A stretch of 64,000 bases of DNA from Rhabditophanes sp. KR3021 (lineage: Eukaryota > Nematoda > Chromadorea > Rhabditida > Alloionematidae): positions 5,828,001 to 5,892,000 of the forward strand of contig CAUJLY010000001.1 in the NCBI GenBank assembly GCA_963281155.1, in the 5' to 3' direction. The notes under the pieces are model-generated. The model saw nothing but the letters and a program-made list of their open reading frames with translations. It was not told where the DNA came from and did no database searches. Within the stretch, counting starts at the first letter, position 1. Each line of letters starts with the position of its first letter. Of this stretch, positions 38,341 through 47,017 are shown in pieces. The position numbers were made by a program, and so were the translations under genes.

Positions 38341-38443
38341 ACAAGTCTATTTTTATTTCCAAAATAACGGTCATTTTTTGTTTATATGATGATCGTAGAC
38401 AAGTGCAATTGTATTTTTATTTCCAAAATAACAGTCATTTTTG
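38341..38443. repeat. Direct repeat pair in the INCENP 3' flank
   Basis: TATTTTTATTTCCAAAATAA occurs at 38348 and 38412, each followed by C(G/A)GTCATTTTT; both copies also follow ACAAGT. The copies are about 64 bases apart and lie just downstream of U6. Confidence 0.7.
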
Positions 38444-38488
38444 CTTATTAAGCCATATTGTTTCATTTAATTATTATAAAAAATGGCG

Positions 38489-38594
38489 AAAAATTTTGGA
38501 ACGCTTCACGATTTTGCGTGTCATCCATGCGCTGGGGCCATGCTAATCTTCTCTGTATTGTTCCAATTTTTGTATGTGTCCATTTGGAATGAAC
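38489..38594 (-). ncRNA. U6: U6 spliceosomal snRNA
   Basis: Catalytic RNA of the spliceosome, transcribed by Pol III. The minus strand carries the invariant U6 core: AATACAGAGAAGATTAGCAT (ACAGAGA box and U4-pairing region), GGCCCC, GATGACACGC, and the 3' GTGAAGCGTTCCA, ending in a T run at 38489-38493. The 5' end folds as a stem of GTTCATT with AATGGAC around a CCA loop. In the internal stem-loop CCA pairs with TGG where most U6 genes have CCT with AGG, a paired double change that keeps the helix. Core conservation, terminator and promoter together suggest a working gene, not a pseudogene. Confidence 0.92.
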
Positions 38595-38614
38595 ATTCTA
38601 GTGCTAACACAGCT

Positions 38615-38624
38615 TTTATATAAA
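38615..38624 (-). promoter_or_regulatory. TATA element of the U6 promoter
   Basis: TTTATATAAA lies 21-30 bases upstream of the U6 5' end at 38594, where type 3 Pol III snRNA promoters keep their TATA box. A proximal sequence element should lie 25-35 bases further up; I could not identify one. Confidence 0.65.
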
Positions 38625-38819
38625 CCAAGAGACATTTTGTCCACTCCAACTGTGGTGGGTTACACATACAAATAGTAGTGCAGAGTAACATAAAAACAAC
38701 GTACACGTACATACTCCAATAAATTGCATTCATTTTTACACAAGTGCAGGTAAATATTTATTGTTTGCTGTAAAATATTTTGATAGTACTAGTAAACACA
38801 ACTAATTGCCAAAAATATA

Positions 38820-38891
38820 TGCGTCCGAGGGGAATCGAACCCCTATCGCGTGCTTGGAAGGCGCGCATGCTGACCATTACACCACGGACGC
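38820..38891 (-). tRNA. tRNA-Gly (anticodon TCC)
   Basis: Complete 72-base cloverleaf on the minus strand. Acceptor GCGTCCG pairs with CGGACGC. The D arm has GTGGTGTAATGGTCAGCAT, and the anticodon loop CTTCCAA carries TCC. The T arm GGGGTTCGATTCCCC is perfect. A T run follows the gene (AAAAA at the low-coordinate side on the plus strand), serving as Pol III terminator. Confidence 0.95.
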
Positions 38892-39033
38892 TGTTGATAA
38901 CGGTAATTGATATTTGTATTTGCCCCAATTATCAGTAATCTTAAAGGTAACTAAACTTGCAAAATCTAATCTTTTTTACCAATAAATAAGCAATTAATGA
39001 TTTGATTAAATAACAAAAAGAGAATAAAAAATA

Positions 39034-39105
39034 TTCCCATGCCGGGAATCGGACCCGGGCCGCGTGGGTGAAAGCCACGAATCCTAACCACTAGACCACA
39101 TGGGA
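39034..39105 (-). tRNA. tRNA-Glu (anticodon TTC)
   Basis: 72 bases on the minus strand. Acceptor TCCCATG pairs with CATGGGA. The D arm GTGGTCTAGTGGTTAGGAT and anticodon loop CTTTCAC (TTC) are typical of tRNA-Glu. The T arm CCGGGTCCGATTCCCGG is intact. A six-base T terminator follows on the transcribed strand. Confidence 0.95.
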
Positions 39106-39226
39106 GGTATCAATGTACTTCTCAATTTTTACTCCTATCTATCTAACCAACCTAGAAATTGTTAAAAACAAATTTATAATATGCACATTTAAATAAGCAT
39201 AATTTTTGGAAATGTTGTAAAAAGTT

Positions 39227-39300
39227 GGGCTCAACCGGCAGTCGAAACCGGGGCCTCTCGCACCCAAAGCGAGAATCATAACCAACTAGACCATTGAGCC
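39227..39300 (-). tRNA. tRNA-Pro (anticodon TGG)
   Basis: 74 bases on the minus strand. Acceptor GGCTCAA pairs with TTGAGCC, and the anticodon stem CTCGC/GCGAG encloses loop TTTGGGT with TGG. The T arm CCGGTTTCGACTGCCGG has one G-T pair. A T run follows. Third of three minus-strand tRNAs spaced by about 140 and 120 bases. Confidence 0.93.
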
Positions 39301-39864
39301 ATATTCAATATTACTTCCACCATTTGAAATTTCTAAAGGATGTAAACAAATTGTTTATACTTAGCTAACTTCAGCAATTTAGGTGATTGCTTTAACATAT
39401 TTAACTGATTATGCTATGTATTTATGATTTCCGGAAAAGCTTAGTAACAGTAATCACTTTACTTGATCCACAATATGTTGAAATTTACCTTAAAATAAGA
39501 TTAGAAGCTACCCGCAGATAAACTACTGAGGCATGTGCCAGTATTTTGCCATATTAATTTATCTTAACTTGTTTTCGATAAAAATTCAGTGATTTTAGCT
39601 ATTTTTAAGTTGGTTGTTAAGCAATTGGTGAAGGTATGCCTGCAGTCCCAGCTAGTACAATTGTTTATTTGTAATATCGCTTTTTAGGGGCACACAATGT
39701 GATATAATTTAAAGACAATAATATGTTGAAGAAACAATAAAATGAAAGTTGTAAATATGATTCATAGTTTTCGGAAGCTTTAAGATGCTTAAGGATCATT
39801 CGTGTAGTAGAGGTGATTACAAACAAGCATAAAGATTCCTTTAGTCGTTCAACTTCTTCTTTAT
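39301..39864. other. Intergenic between tRNA-Pro and retroelement tail
   Basis: AT-rich sequence without a recognisable gene. The minus-strand frame running from 39964 to 39665 overlaps the retroelement in a different phase and is judged a shadow. Confidence 0.4.
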
Positions 39865-40230
39865 TTACTCCAAGTTCTTTGAACGTCTTATAAAGTTGAA
39901 CGTTTTCAGTTTCCAAGATCCTCCATACGTGCCTATAATGACTGGGCAGAAGATGACTCCACAATGTTGTTTGGCTGCAAGTATTTCGCAGAAGTTCAGA
40001 TCGCGCCTTACAGTTCTCACATTTTCCTTTGTGACTTCCATTACCGAGTTGTTTTGGTATTTTGTAATCTTTATTTCTTTCTGTAACTTGTAGTTCTTTA
40101 GCTCGTAAATTGAAACTTCTAATACAGCAGCTAACCTTTGCTCCTTCCTGATGATACCAATGTCTGGTTTGTTCGAGTAGATTTTTTCTGCAACATCATA
40201 GATGATCGTATCGAAAAGTTTCCATAATCC
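39865..40230 (-). mobile_element. Endonuclease-type tail of a degraded non-LTR retrotransposon
   Basis: An open minus-strand frame of 121 codons reads like the C-terminal end of R2/NeSL/R4-class retrotransposon proteins, which carry a restriction-like endonuclease after the reverse transcriptase. Visible are IYSNKPDIGIIRK (the KPD motif), then AAVLEVSIYELKN where the second catalytic acid would lie (Glu instead of Asp), KEIKITKYQNN (usual KxxKYQxL), and CGVIFCPVIIGTYGG (usual VVPVVIGALG). A stop precedes the block, and a shifted frame continues upstream to about 40316 (AVLNEDYG), so the copy is dead and 5'-truncated. Recognition is from family patterns in memory and should be verified. Confidence 0.5.
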
Positions 40231-40307
40231 TCATTTAAAACAGCCTGACCAACTTGTGGAGACTTTGGTGGACTTTTTTGTGGTGGTTCAAACTTCTTTC
40301 TAAGTAC

Positions 40308-40380
40308 TCCATACAACCTATCGTGTGGTGAGTATCCGCGCCTGTCACGTGCGAGACCAGGCTTCGATTCCCTGGCTGGA
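40308..40380 (+). pseudogene. Degenerate tRNA-Asp (anticodon GTC)
   Basis: Matches tRNA-Asp from the D loop to the T arm: GTGGTGAGTATC, then CGCGC-CTGTCAC-GTGCG with anticodon GTC, then GAGACC and CTTCGATTCCC. The acceptor stem pairs at only four or five of seven positions (TCCA with TGGA), the D stem has a mismatch, and the B box departs from GGTTCGA by one base. A T5 run follows at 40386. It is oriented opposite to the three tRNAs and the retroelement tail beside it. Probably a pseudogene or tRNA-derived relic; a functional variant cannot be excluded. Confidence 0.5.
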
Positions 40381-40390
40381 AGTAACTTTT

Positions 40391-40812
40391 TGTCTTCTTT
40401 TTGAAACTTACATTAACCGCAAAATATATAAAATTTGATAAGAACACATATTAGCAAAATGAATCGTCTTATAATTAATTAATAACTTTTACTACGATAT
40501 AATACGCTTGTAATTTAATGTCTTTGAAAAGTGGTTGTTTTAAATAACGTATTAATTTATGTTTCTAATTAAATGTTATACGACTCCTTCAAAGTATTTT
40601 CTTAAATTATTTTATCAGATTTTAATGCCATTTTCAATTTTTTTAATACTATTGCTCCTCAGACATATCTATCTTCCAAAAGACGTATTAAGACAGTCAG
40701 TCTAGTAGATATTGATGGTGGCTTAAAAAACTTTTAACTCGAATGATTGGTATTTGACATTTCATTTATCTATTTTGAACCCTTACTTAAACAAATCACA
40801 TTAAATGGGCTT
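40391..40812. other. UFD1 upstream region
   Basis: AT-rich, no gene recognised. The UFD1 frame stays open upstream of the chosen start as far as 40747 but contains no ATG there. Confidence 0.4.
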
Positions 40813-41873
40813 ATGGAGTTGGCCAAATATATTAAATCACCTCATATCATGGGCGATCATTACAAGGACACATTGAGGTGTTTTCCAATAGTATATTGCA
40901 AACTTATTGATAGCCGAGAGGTTTCTAAAATGGAATTTGGAGGAAGAGTAAGTTTTAAAATGAAGTATTGTGTAATTTAGGTTTCTTTCAGATCTGGTTG
41001 CCTAGAGGTGTTCAAGACTATTTGATGATTTCAAAGGTACAGTTTCCTTTATTATTCAAAGTCAAAACCATTAACGAGAAAACAGAAAAAGTTGTTTATT
41101 GCGGTGTTCATGAGGATTTCTTAGCAGAAAATGGAAGAATGTACATGCCATTGTGGGTGAGTTATACATACTTAGTTTTAGTTTAACAACTAATTTAGCT
41201 AATGCGTAATCTGGAAATTGGAATCGGGAATATGGTCGAAATTGCATATAATGAACTTCCAAGAGCAACATATGTTAAATTCAAACCTCAAAGTTTTAAT
41301 TTTTATAAAATTGAAAATCCTTGGCTTTCTTTTAGAAAATTATTATTTAACTATCGTACGCTTACACTGGGAGAGACCATGAAATTTCGTTTCAATGAAA
41401 CAGACTGCTACATTACGATAATTGAGATGAAACCTAAAAATGTTTGCTCAATCTTCAACATAGATGACCTTGTGTTCGATTTACAAGATCCAGATGTAGC
41501 TGAAATATCTATCAAAGTTGAGCCGACTTATAAAATTGAGCTGACTGTTAAAAATGGACCAACTCCTATAATTGAATCAGTAACTAAAGTAGATTCGACT
41601 GCTCAAGTATTACCTCCTGAAATTAATTTGAACCCGAATACAAATCCTTGTCTAATAAACGCAAATAATGAGGAAAGGACTGGTAATTCGGCAATAAAAG
41701 AGAAAAGCATCAAGACATTTTCTGAACACAAAATCATCGTTGATACGAATTATAAGCCTGGAAACATGTCATTTATAAGAACTGATTACAAGAGTCATGC
41801 TGTATTAAAAAAAGAACTTCAAGAAAAAGCGCAATTTCCTGGTTTGGGGCTGAGTACAAGGCCTAAAAAATGA
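40813..41873 (+). CDS. UFD1: UFD1-like ubiquitin-binding cofactor of p97/CDC48
   Basis: With NPL4, UFD1 recruits ubiquitylated substrates to the p97 segregase for ER-associated and nuclear protein degradation. Exons 40813-40947, 40992-41156 and 41199-41873 (all phase 0) give about 324 residues (human is 307). The double-psi barrel plus alpha/beta Ufd1 domain fills residues 15-200: FGGRIWLPRGVQDYLMIS, PLLFKVKTINEKTEKVVYCG, MYMPLWLMRNLEIGIG, ATYVKFKPQSFNFYKIENP and CYITIIEMKPKNVCSI, each matching UFD1 positions (VYCGV for THCGV, KFKPQS for KFQPQS). The C-terminal tail ends AQFPGLGLSTRPKK; FPGLG fits the start of a p97-binding SHP box (FxGxGxxL). The start is the first ATG in the open frame; a second lies at 40849. 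Confidence 0.87.
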
Positions 41874-42035
41874 TAACTTGAACCTTAAATGCTTATCTAA
41901 TTTATCATTAACTGACGAGTATTTTATAATCTCTTAATCTTATTTTACTTTAACAATTGAGCAGCATATTTTCCGCTTAAACAAAAGTTCGTTGGTGATA
42001 TAAATCTCAACGTGACAATTGGTAATTTGGAGAAT

Positions 42036-42045
42036 GTGACGTCAC
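42036..42045. promoter_or_regulatory. Palindromic CRE/ATF-type site
   Basis: GTGACGTCAC contains TGACGTCA, the full consensus for CREB/ATF bZIP dimers, 369 bases ahead of the SND1 start. A single perfect ten-base palindrome could occur by chance, so its activity is inference. Confidence 0.35.
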
Positions 42046-42173
42046 CTAAATATGATTATGTCCTACACGGATAGTATCTTTACCATTGGTATACGCTAGA
42101 TGCTAATAAACACTATGTCACCCAAGCCTGTCGGTCTCTAACAGATTACAATATGTTCCATAACCACGTTATT

Positions 42174-42213
42174 ACATTGAATTTCTCCTTATCACATTAA
42201 ATTTCTTCTTATC
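42174..42213. repeat. 20-bp tandem duplication
   Basis: ACATTGAATTTCTCCTTATC at 42174-42193 is followed directly by ACATTAAATTTCTTCTTATC at 42194-42213; a third partial start (ACGTTATTCC) follows. Confidence 0.7.
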
Positions 42214-42413
42214 ACGTTATTCCATTTAATTGGTGCTTGGTTTTTATTCAATTTGCGAACCACGCCTTGTTTGATGGCTGGTTATGATCTTAAACCGACT
42301 ATGATAGTTGTATTGTGTCCCATAGTGAGCTAGGATTGTTTTCATGTTAATTGATGTTGCTTGACACGTGTCGTCTTATTGTCTTATTTATGATTCTTCA
42401 TTTTCAGATTTAA

Positions 42414-44975
42414 ATGAGTGATCAAACTGCCAAAACGAAAATTGCCTACGTCAAACAAGTTTTGAGTGGAGACAGCATTGTTCTTTTCGGTGATAACACA
42501 GATATCCATGTATGCCTCTCTTATGTCAAAGCTCCACGCCTCGCAAAACCAGCAAACGACAAGAATGAAGCTCTCATCGAAGAACCATTTGCCTGGGAAA
42601 GCCGAGAGTTCATGAGAAAGAGAATTGTTGGCAGTAGAGTATTCTTTGTAAGAGACTACACTGGTTCTAACGGCCGTGAATTCGGCCAAATATACTTTGG
42701 AAGTGAAAGCCTTGAAAATTGCCAGAACATTTCCGAGTTGGCTCTGCAAGCTGGGTTGCTAGAATTCAAAGAAGGAAAGCATGGGGATCAAGTAACCCAC
42801 AACTTCATTCATTCCCAAGAACAAGCTCTCAATCACAAACTTGGAAAATGGGGTCCAATTCATTTAACAAGAAATGCCTCCTACACCCTCGACAACCCAA
42901 CCCAATTTGTCAACCAACACAAATCCAAACCTCTCAGAGCTATTATTGAGAATGTTCGCGATGGCAGCACCTTCCAAGCCTATATTCCTTCCCAAACCAC
43001 TTATATCAATTTCGTATTGAGTGGAATCAGATGTCCTTCATTCCTTAAGAACGAACCATTTGCCAAGGAAGCCAAGTCATTTGTCGAAGCGAGACTATTG
43101 AATAGAGAAATAGATCTTCTAGTCGAAGCAACTGAAAACAACAAAATTGTAGCTTCTATAAGTCATCGAGCTGGAAATATTGCCATTTTGATGCTTCAAC
43201 TTGGGTATGCAAAATGCGCTGATTGGTCACTGCCTTTTGTGACAGGAGGCTATTTGCCATTTAGAGAGGCTCAGAACAAAGCCAAGCAAGAGAGAAAGGG
43301 TGTTTGGCAAGATTGGACTGAAAGCAATGCAGTTAAGCACACTCACGCTTCAGGGAAAGTTATTGAAATCGGCTTGGTAGACAATATTACTGTTCTCACC
43401 GATGCCGGAGATGAGGTCAAATACTACCTTGCATCTGTCAGGGCTCCAAGAGCTGATCCATCTACAAACAACAAGCAATTCAAACCTCTTTACGACATTC
43501 CTTGTATGTTGAAAGGACGTGAATTTTTGAGAACTAAATTAATTGGCAAGAGAGTTACCGTGATAGTTGATTATATTCAACCACAATCAGAACAATACCC
43601 AGAAAAAATTGGTGCCACTATTTTGTTCAATAATGAAAATATTGGGGAATCCTTGGTCAAAAAAGGCCTTGCAAAAGTAGTCAGACATAAAAGAGATGAC
43701 GAAAATAAGAGTTCCCAGTATGATTTGTTGATGATGGCTGAAAAGGAAGCGGAATTGGCTAAGATTAATATTTGGTGTGAAAAGAGAGTAGAAAAGAGTA
43801 GAGTATCTGAAATTCAAAATGATTTGTCTAGAGCCAAGCATTTTTTAGCCACTTTCACTCGTGCTTCCAAATTAACTGGGGTAGTCGAATTTGTGTCTTC
43901 TGGATCTAGAGTTCGTATTTTCATTCCTAAGGAAAATGTGGTTATCGCTCTTTCTCTCTCTGGAATCGTATCTCCAAGAGTAGATACAAACAATGACGGG
44001 GAAGCTTTTTCTAAGAAAGCATTGAAGCTGGTCAAAAATTTGATCTATCAACAGGATGTTAGATTAGAAGTAGAATCGGTTGATAAGCATGGTGGTTTTA
44101 TAGGTCATATTTTCGTTCAAGAGATCAACATCTCCAAATATTTACTGGAAAACGGGTTGGCTACTGTTCATTCAACTGCTGCAAAAACAAGATTCGCCAC
44201 TGAATTTTACGAAGCCGAGAAAAGTGCCAAAAGCAAGAACCTTAATTTATGGAACAATTATGTTGAAGAGACTGTCACTGAGGAAGAGAAAGAAAACCAC
44301 AAGGAGAATTTCAAGAGAGTCGTCGTATCTCACATTGACCCTTCTTCTTTGTCTATTTGGATTCAAAGTTATGAGATGGAGGATCAACTTTGTGATTTGA
44401 TAGAAAAGGTTCAAATTGTCGGAAAATCATCCCAACAAGGCATTCTTCCCAAGAGAAGAGAACTTTGCTTAGGCAAATCTACTTATGACGGGCTTTGGAA
44501 TCGTGTTCGTATTGAAGGTATTAAAGACGACATAGCTTCTGTCTACTTGGTTGATTATGGAAATTCAGAACAAGTACCTTACAAAGCGGACAACTTTAAG
44601 ATGCTGCCTAATGAAAATAAGGCTCTTCCGTTCGCTAAGGAAATTCAATTGGCCTTCACAGCAATCCCCGAACACTACAAAGAACTTGTCTTGGAAAAGA
44701 TGATGTCAATTTTGTACAAGGAAGAGTTCATTTATGCCTTGCATGAATACAAAAATGGAAATGTTGATCACACTACTCTTGCTGTTCACACCAAAGACGG
44801 GAAAAAATACAATGTTGGAAAGTCTCTTGTCAATGATGGCTTTCTTATGGCTCAGCAAAAATGTGAACCAAGATTTAAGTCAACTGTTGACGAATATCAA
44901 AGAGTTGAAAATGAAGCTAGAATGGGACGCCATAATATCTGGAGATATGGAGACTTCACTGGAAATGAATTGTAA
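42414..44975 (+). CDS. SND1: Tudor-SN (SND1/p100), staphylococcal-nuclease-like and Tudor domains
   Basis: Multifunctional RNA-binding nuclease and scaffold of RISC, stress granules and transcription complexes. Single exon, 853 residues (human about 910). Four SN-like domains run at about 10-150 (KQVLSGDSIVLFG), 170-305 (VRDGSTFQAYIPS), 318-455 and 480-620. Each has the OB-fold pattern and the closing motif of an early Trp (KLGKWG, RKGVWQDW, INIWCE, LNLWNN). A Tudor domain at about 680-760 contains LCLGKSTYDGLWNRVRIEG and VYLVDYGNSEQVP, the aromatic cage region, and the split fifth SN domain closes the protein (ARMGRHNIWRYGD). Being intronless, while the neighbours have small introns, is notable. 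TTTTCAG lies just before the ATG, which may be a splice acceptor in the leader. An AATAAA lies near 45020. Confidence 0.95.
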   Translation: MSDQTAKTKIAYVKQVLSGDSIVLFGDNTDIHVCLSYVKAPRLAKPANDKNEALIEEPFAWESREFMRKRIVGSRVFFVRDYTGSNGREFGQIYFGSESLENCQNISELALQAGLLEFKEGKHGDQVTHNFIHSQEQALNHKLGKWGPIHLTRNASYTLDNPTQFVNQHKSKPLRAIIENVRDGSTFQAYIPSQTTYINFVLSGIRCPSFLKNEPFAKEAKSFVEARLLNREIDLLVEATENNKIVASISHRAGNIAILMLQLGYAKCADWSLPFVTGGYLPFREAQNKAKQERKGVWQDWTESNAVKHTHASGKVIEIGLVDNITVLTDAGDEVKYYLASVRAPRADPSTNNKQFKPLYDIPCMLKGREFLRTKLIGKRVTVIVDYIQPQSEQYPEKIGATILFNNENIGESLVKKGLAKVVRHKRDDENKSSQYDLLMMAEKEAELAKINIWCEKRVEKSRVSEIQNDLSRAKHFLATFTRASKLTGVVEFVSSGSRVRIFIPKENVVIALSLSGIVSPRVDTNNDGEAFSKKALKLVKNLIYQQDVRLEVESVDKHGGFIGHIFVQEINISKYLLENGLATVHSTAAKTRFATEFYEAEKSAKSKNLNLWNNYVEETVTEEEKENHKENFKRVVVSHIDPSSLSIWIQSYEMEDQLCDLIEKVQIVGKSSQQGILPKRRELCLGKSTYDGLWNRVRIEGIKDDIASVYLVDYGNSEQVPYKADNFKMLPNENKALPFAKEIQLAFTAIPEHYKELVLEKMMSILYKEEFIYALHEYKNGNVDHTTLAVHTKDGKKYNVGKSLVNDGFLMAQQKCEPRFKSTVDEYQRVENEARMGRHNIWRYGDFTGNEL

Positions 44976-45069
44976 TTTATTCTATATCCATTGTATTATT
45001 GTTCTATAGAGTTATTATAAATAAATTATATTTAATATCTTTTTTATTATTTTGTGAAGCATAAAACAT

Positions 45070-46439
45070 CTATAAACTACATCTTTTTCATCATAAGAAA
45101 GTTCAGAAAATAGTTGGCATTTCGATTTGTACAGGTCAATTTCAGCTGGATTGGTTTATTAGAGAAATCATTCCAAAGAAATTGAATTGGTTCAAGGATT
45201 TGTTTGATTTTGCTTTTCATAAATTGACAATCGCGTTCTCTCACTATAAACAAGCTCGAGCATTCATAAATATTGAAATGCGTGACGCGGAAACTTCTTC
45301 TTAAAGCATTCTACCTGACTTGGCTCTATCTCGCTAAAAATTTGTTAATGTGATGTTCCGTATGAAGACAATAATAACATAACATTTATCTATCAAATAA
45401 CGAACTGCTTCAATATTGGTGCCTAACTCTTTAACCGCATGATGAATAGTGGTGGTAAGTTTTTGGAAGTCACATTCGATAATCATGTTGTATTAACACA
45501 TCCTAAATCGCCGTCCGTATAATAGAACTGTGTTTTTTGTGATTGATGTTCTTAAGTTTTTCCATCCAAACTTCAAGAAGATCCATAAATGATTCACTTT
45601 TATTATAGATCAAATCAACTGTCTTTGATTTAAGCAATCCCTTTTCTAAATATACTACGGATAATGCATACGTGGAAGAAGCTCCTGAATAGACTTTGTT
45701 GAGGCGAATGTTGAATTGCTTCTTTAAAATGAAAAACTAATAAGTAATGAACTTGTATTTACTTGCATCAGCCAAGACTGTTTCGATTTCAGATGCAATG
45801 CATTGCAGACGTTTTGGCTTGCATATTTCAGTCAGTCTTTTAGAGGTGGAAAGGAACATGCGGGATTAAGATACTGAACAAATTTAATCAAATTTGGATT
45901 TAACAGAATTACATTCGCATGCAATAAAATTCATCAAAAATTGGTGCATCTTTGAAGTGAGCTTTGTAATTTCAATTGATGACATCTTAACAATTTGTTC
46001 CGGTAAATGTGTTGAAGTAAAAGGACTGTGATTGGTTTGCTAATCAATTGTGTCTTCGTTCTCAATTAGTTTGATAGAATCTACTCTTCTCTGACTTAAT
46101 TGAACATCTTTTTAGCACCATTTTCAGGTATCATTATTAATCGCGCTTCTTCACATTTTCTGGTGTGCTTTCTTGCATCAGCAGTTAAATAACATTTACC
46201 AGTTCTTGTAACTGATGGCCACCCACAAAAATTACATCTCTCAATGATTGCGTCTTTTCAACTATTTGAGTGAAATTGGTAAAGCTTGATGACTCGAATA
46301 ACTTGGCAACTGTATCAGCAGTCCCTTTCAATTGCGTTGCAGTAGACAATCCTACAGGACTTTTACCTGCATCGTTATTGCTCTTAGATTCAGCCAATAT
46401 AGTCCCACTTCCTATTTTGGTCGATTTGGAAGTCTTCAT
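45070..46439 (-). pseudogene. F-box-like gene, apparently broken
   Basis: Several coding-like blocks on the minus strand. An ATG-led exon at 46439-46201 (GTADTVAKLFESSSFTNFTQ) follows an AATTTAG acceptor and ends at a GTAAAT donor in phase 0. A second at 46039-45913 has HLPEQIVKMSSIEITKLTSK, an F-box-like pattern. A third at about 45870-45775 has TSKRLTEICKPKRLQCIASE. A fourth at 45724-45503 has YALSVVYLEKGLLKSKTVDL and ends in TAG. Smaller pieces run to about 45070 (MKSKIKQILEPIQFLW). Frames cannot all be joined without a shift, so I call it a pseudogene; unusual splicing or a mis-read exon is possible. The F-box assignment is tentative. Confidence 0.4.
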
Positions 46440-47017
46440 TATTTCTAAATTAAAATCAGAATACTAAAGGGAAACGGACATGGTAATGACATCAAAATTG
46501 AACCAATTATTTACAATTGAAACCATGACACCTTCAATTTTTCGATTAAGAGGACAGAAGTTTACTACTGTAAAAGAGCGATTGTGCATCTCCATTAAAA
46601 AGGAATACTTGAGTAAAATATTTAAAATCGACACAAACATTCAATTAAATTAATCCATGTCACTCTTTGTGCTTGTCGTCGCGCCATTGTCTGTGATGAC
46701 TATTTTAAAAGATATTTTCAACACGTAAAATGTTCAATACTCATTTAAAGGATCTGATGTTCTTTAACGAGTCATCAAAAATTAAACTAGTAAGTAACAT
46801 TTTTGTAGACGATAAAAAGTAATACCTTAGATGGCCAATATTATGAATAAAGTGAACCTTAATGAAGTAAGTGATTATCTGATTAGTGTGAGCACATCTA
46901 GAGGTATTAATTAGACAAAAACAAATTGCTTCAACACATTTATTATAGTGAAAACAGAAAAACTATTAAATTGGCAGATATTTTTTAGTGTAAGTAAGAT
47001 AATTAAAATAATGAGAT
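46440..47017. other. Intergenic, no gene seen
   Basis: AT-rich sequence between the F-box-like locus and the 3' end of the PLK4/ZYG-1 gene. Confidence 0.4.

Larger units (their letters stand above)
41874..42413. other. SND1 upstream region
   Basis: 540 bases between UFD1 and SND1, both plus strand. It contains a perfect GTGACGTCAC palindrome, a 20-base tandem duplication, and a TTTTCAG seven bases ahead of the SND1 ATG. That last site could be a cis- or trans-splice acceptor. Confidence 0.45.

Noticed and set aside
39665..39964. Minus-strand frame that looks like a BED-type zinc finger (CENCKARS...HLLPSHYRHV)
   Set aside because: The overlapping frame has much better similarity to the endonuclease-type end of non-LTR retrotransposons; the finger-like spacing is a coincidence of the shifted frame.
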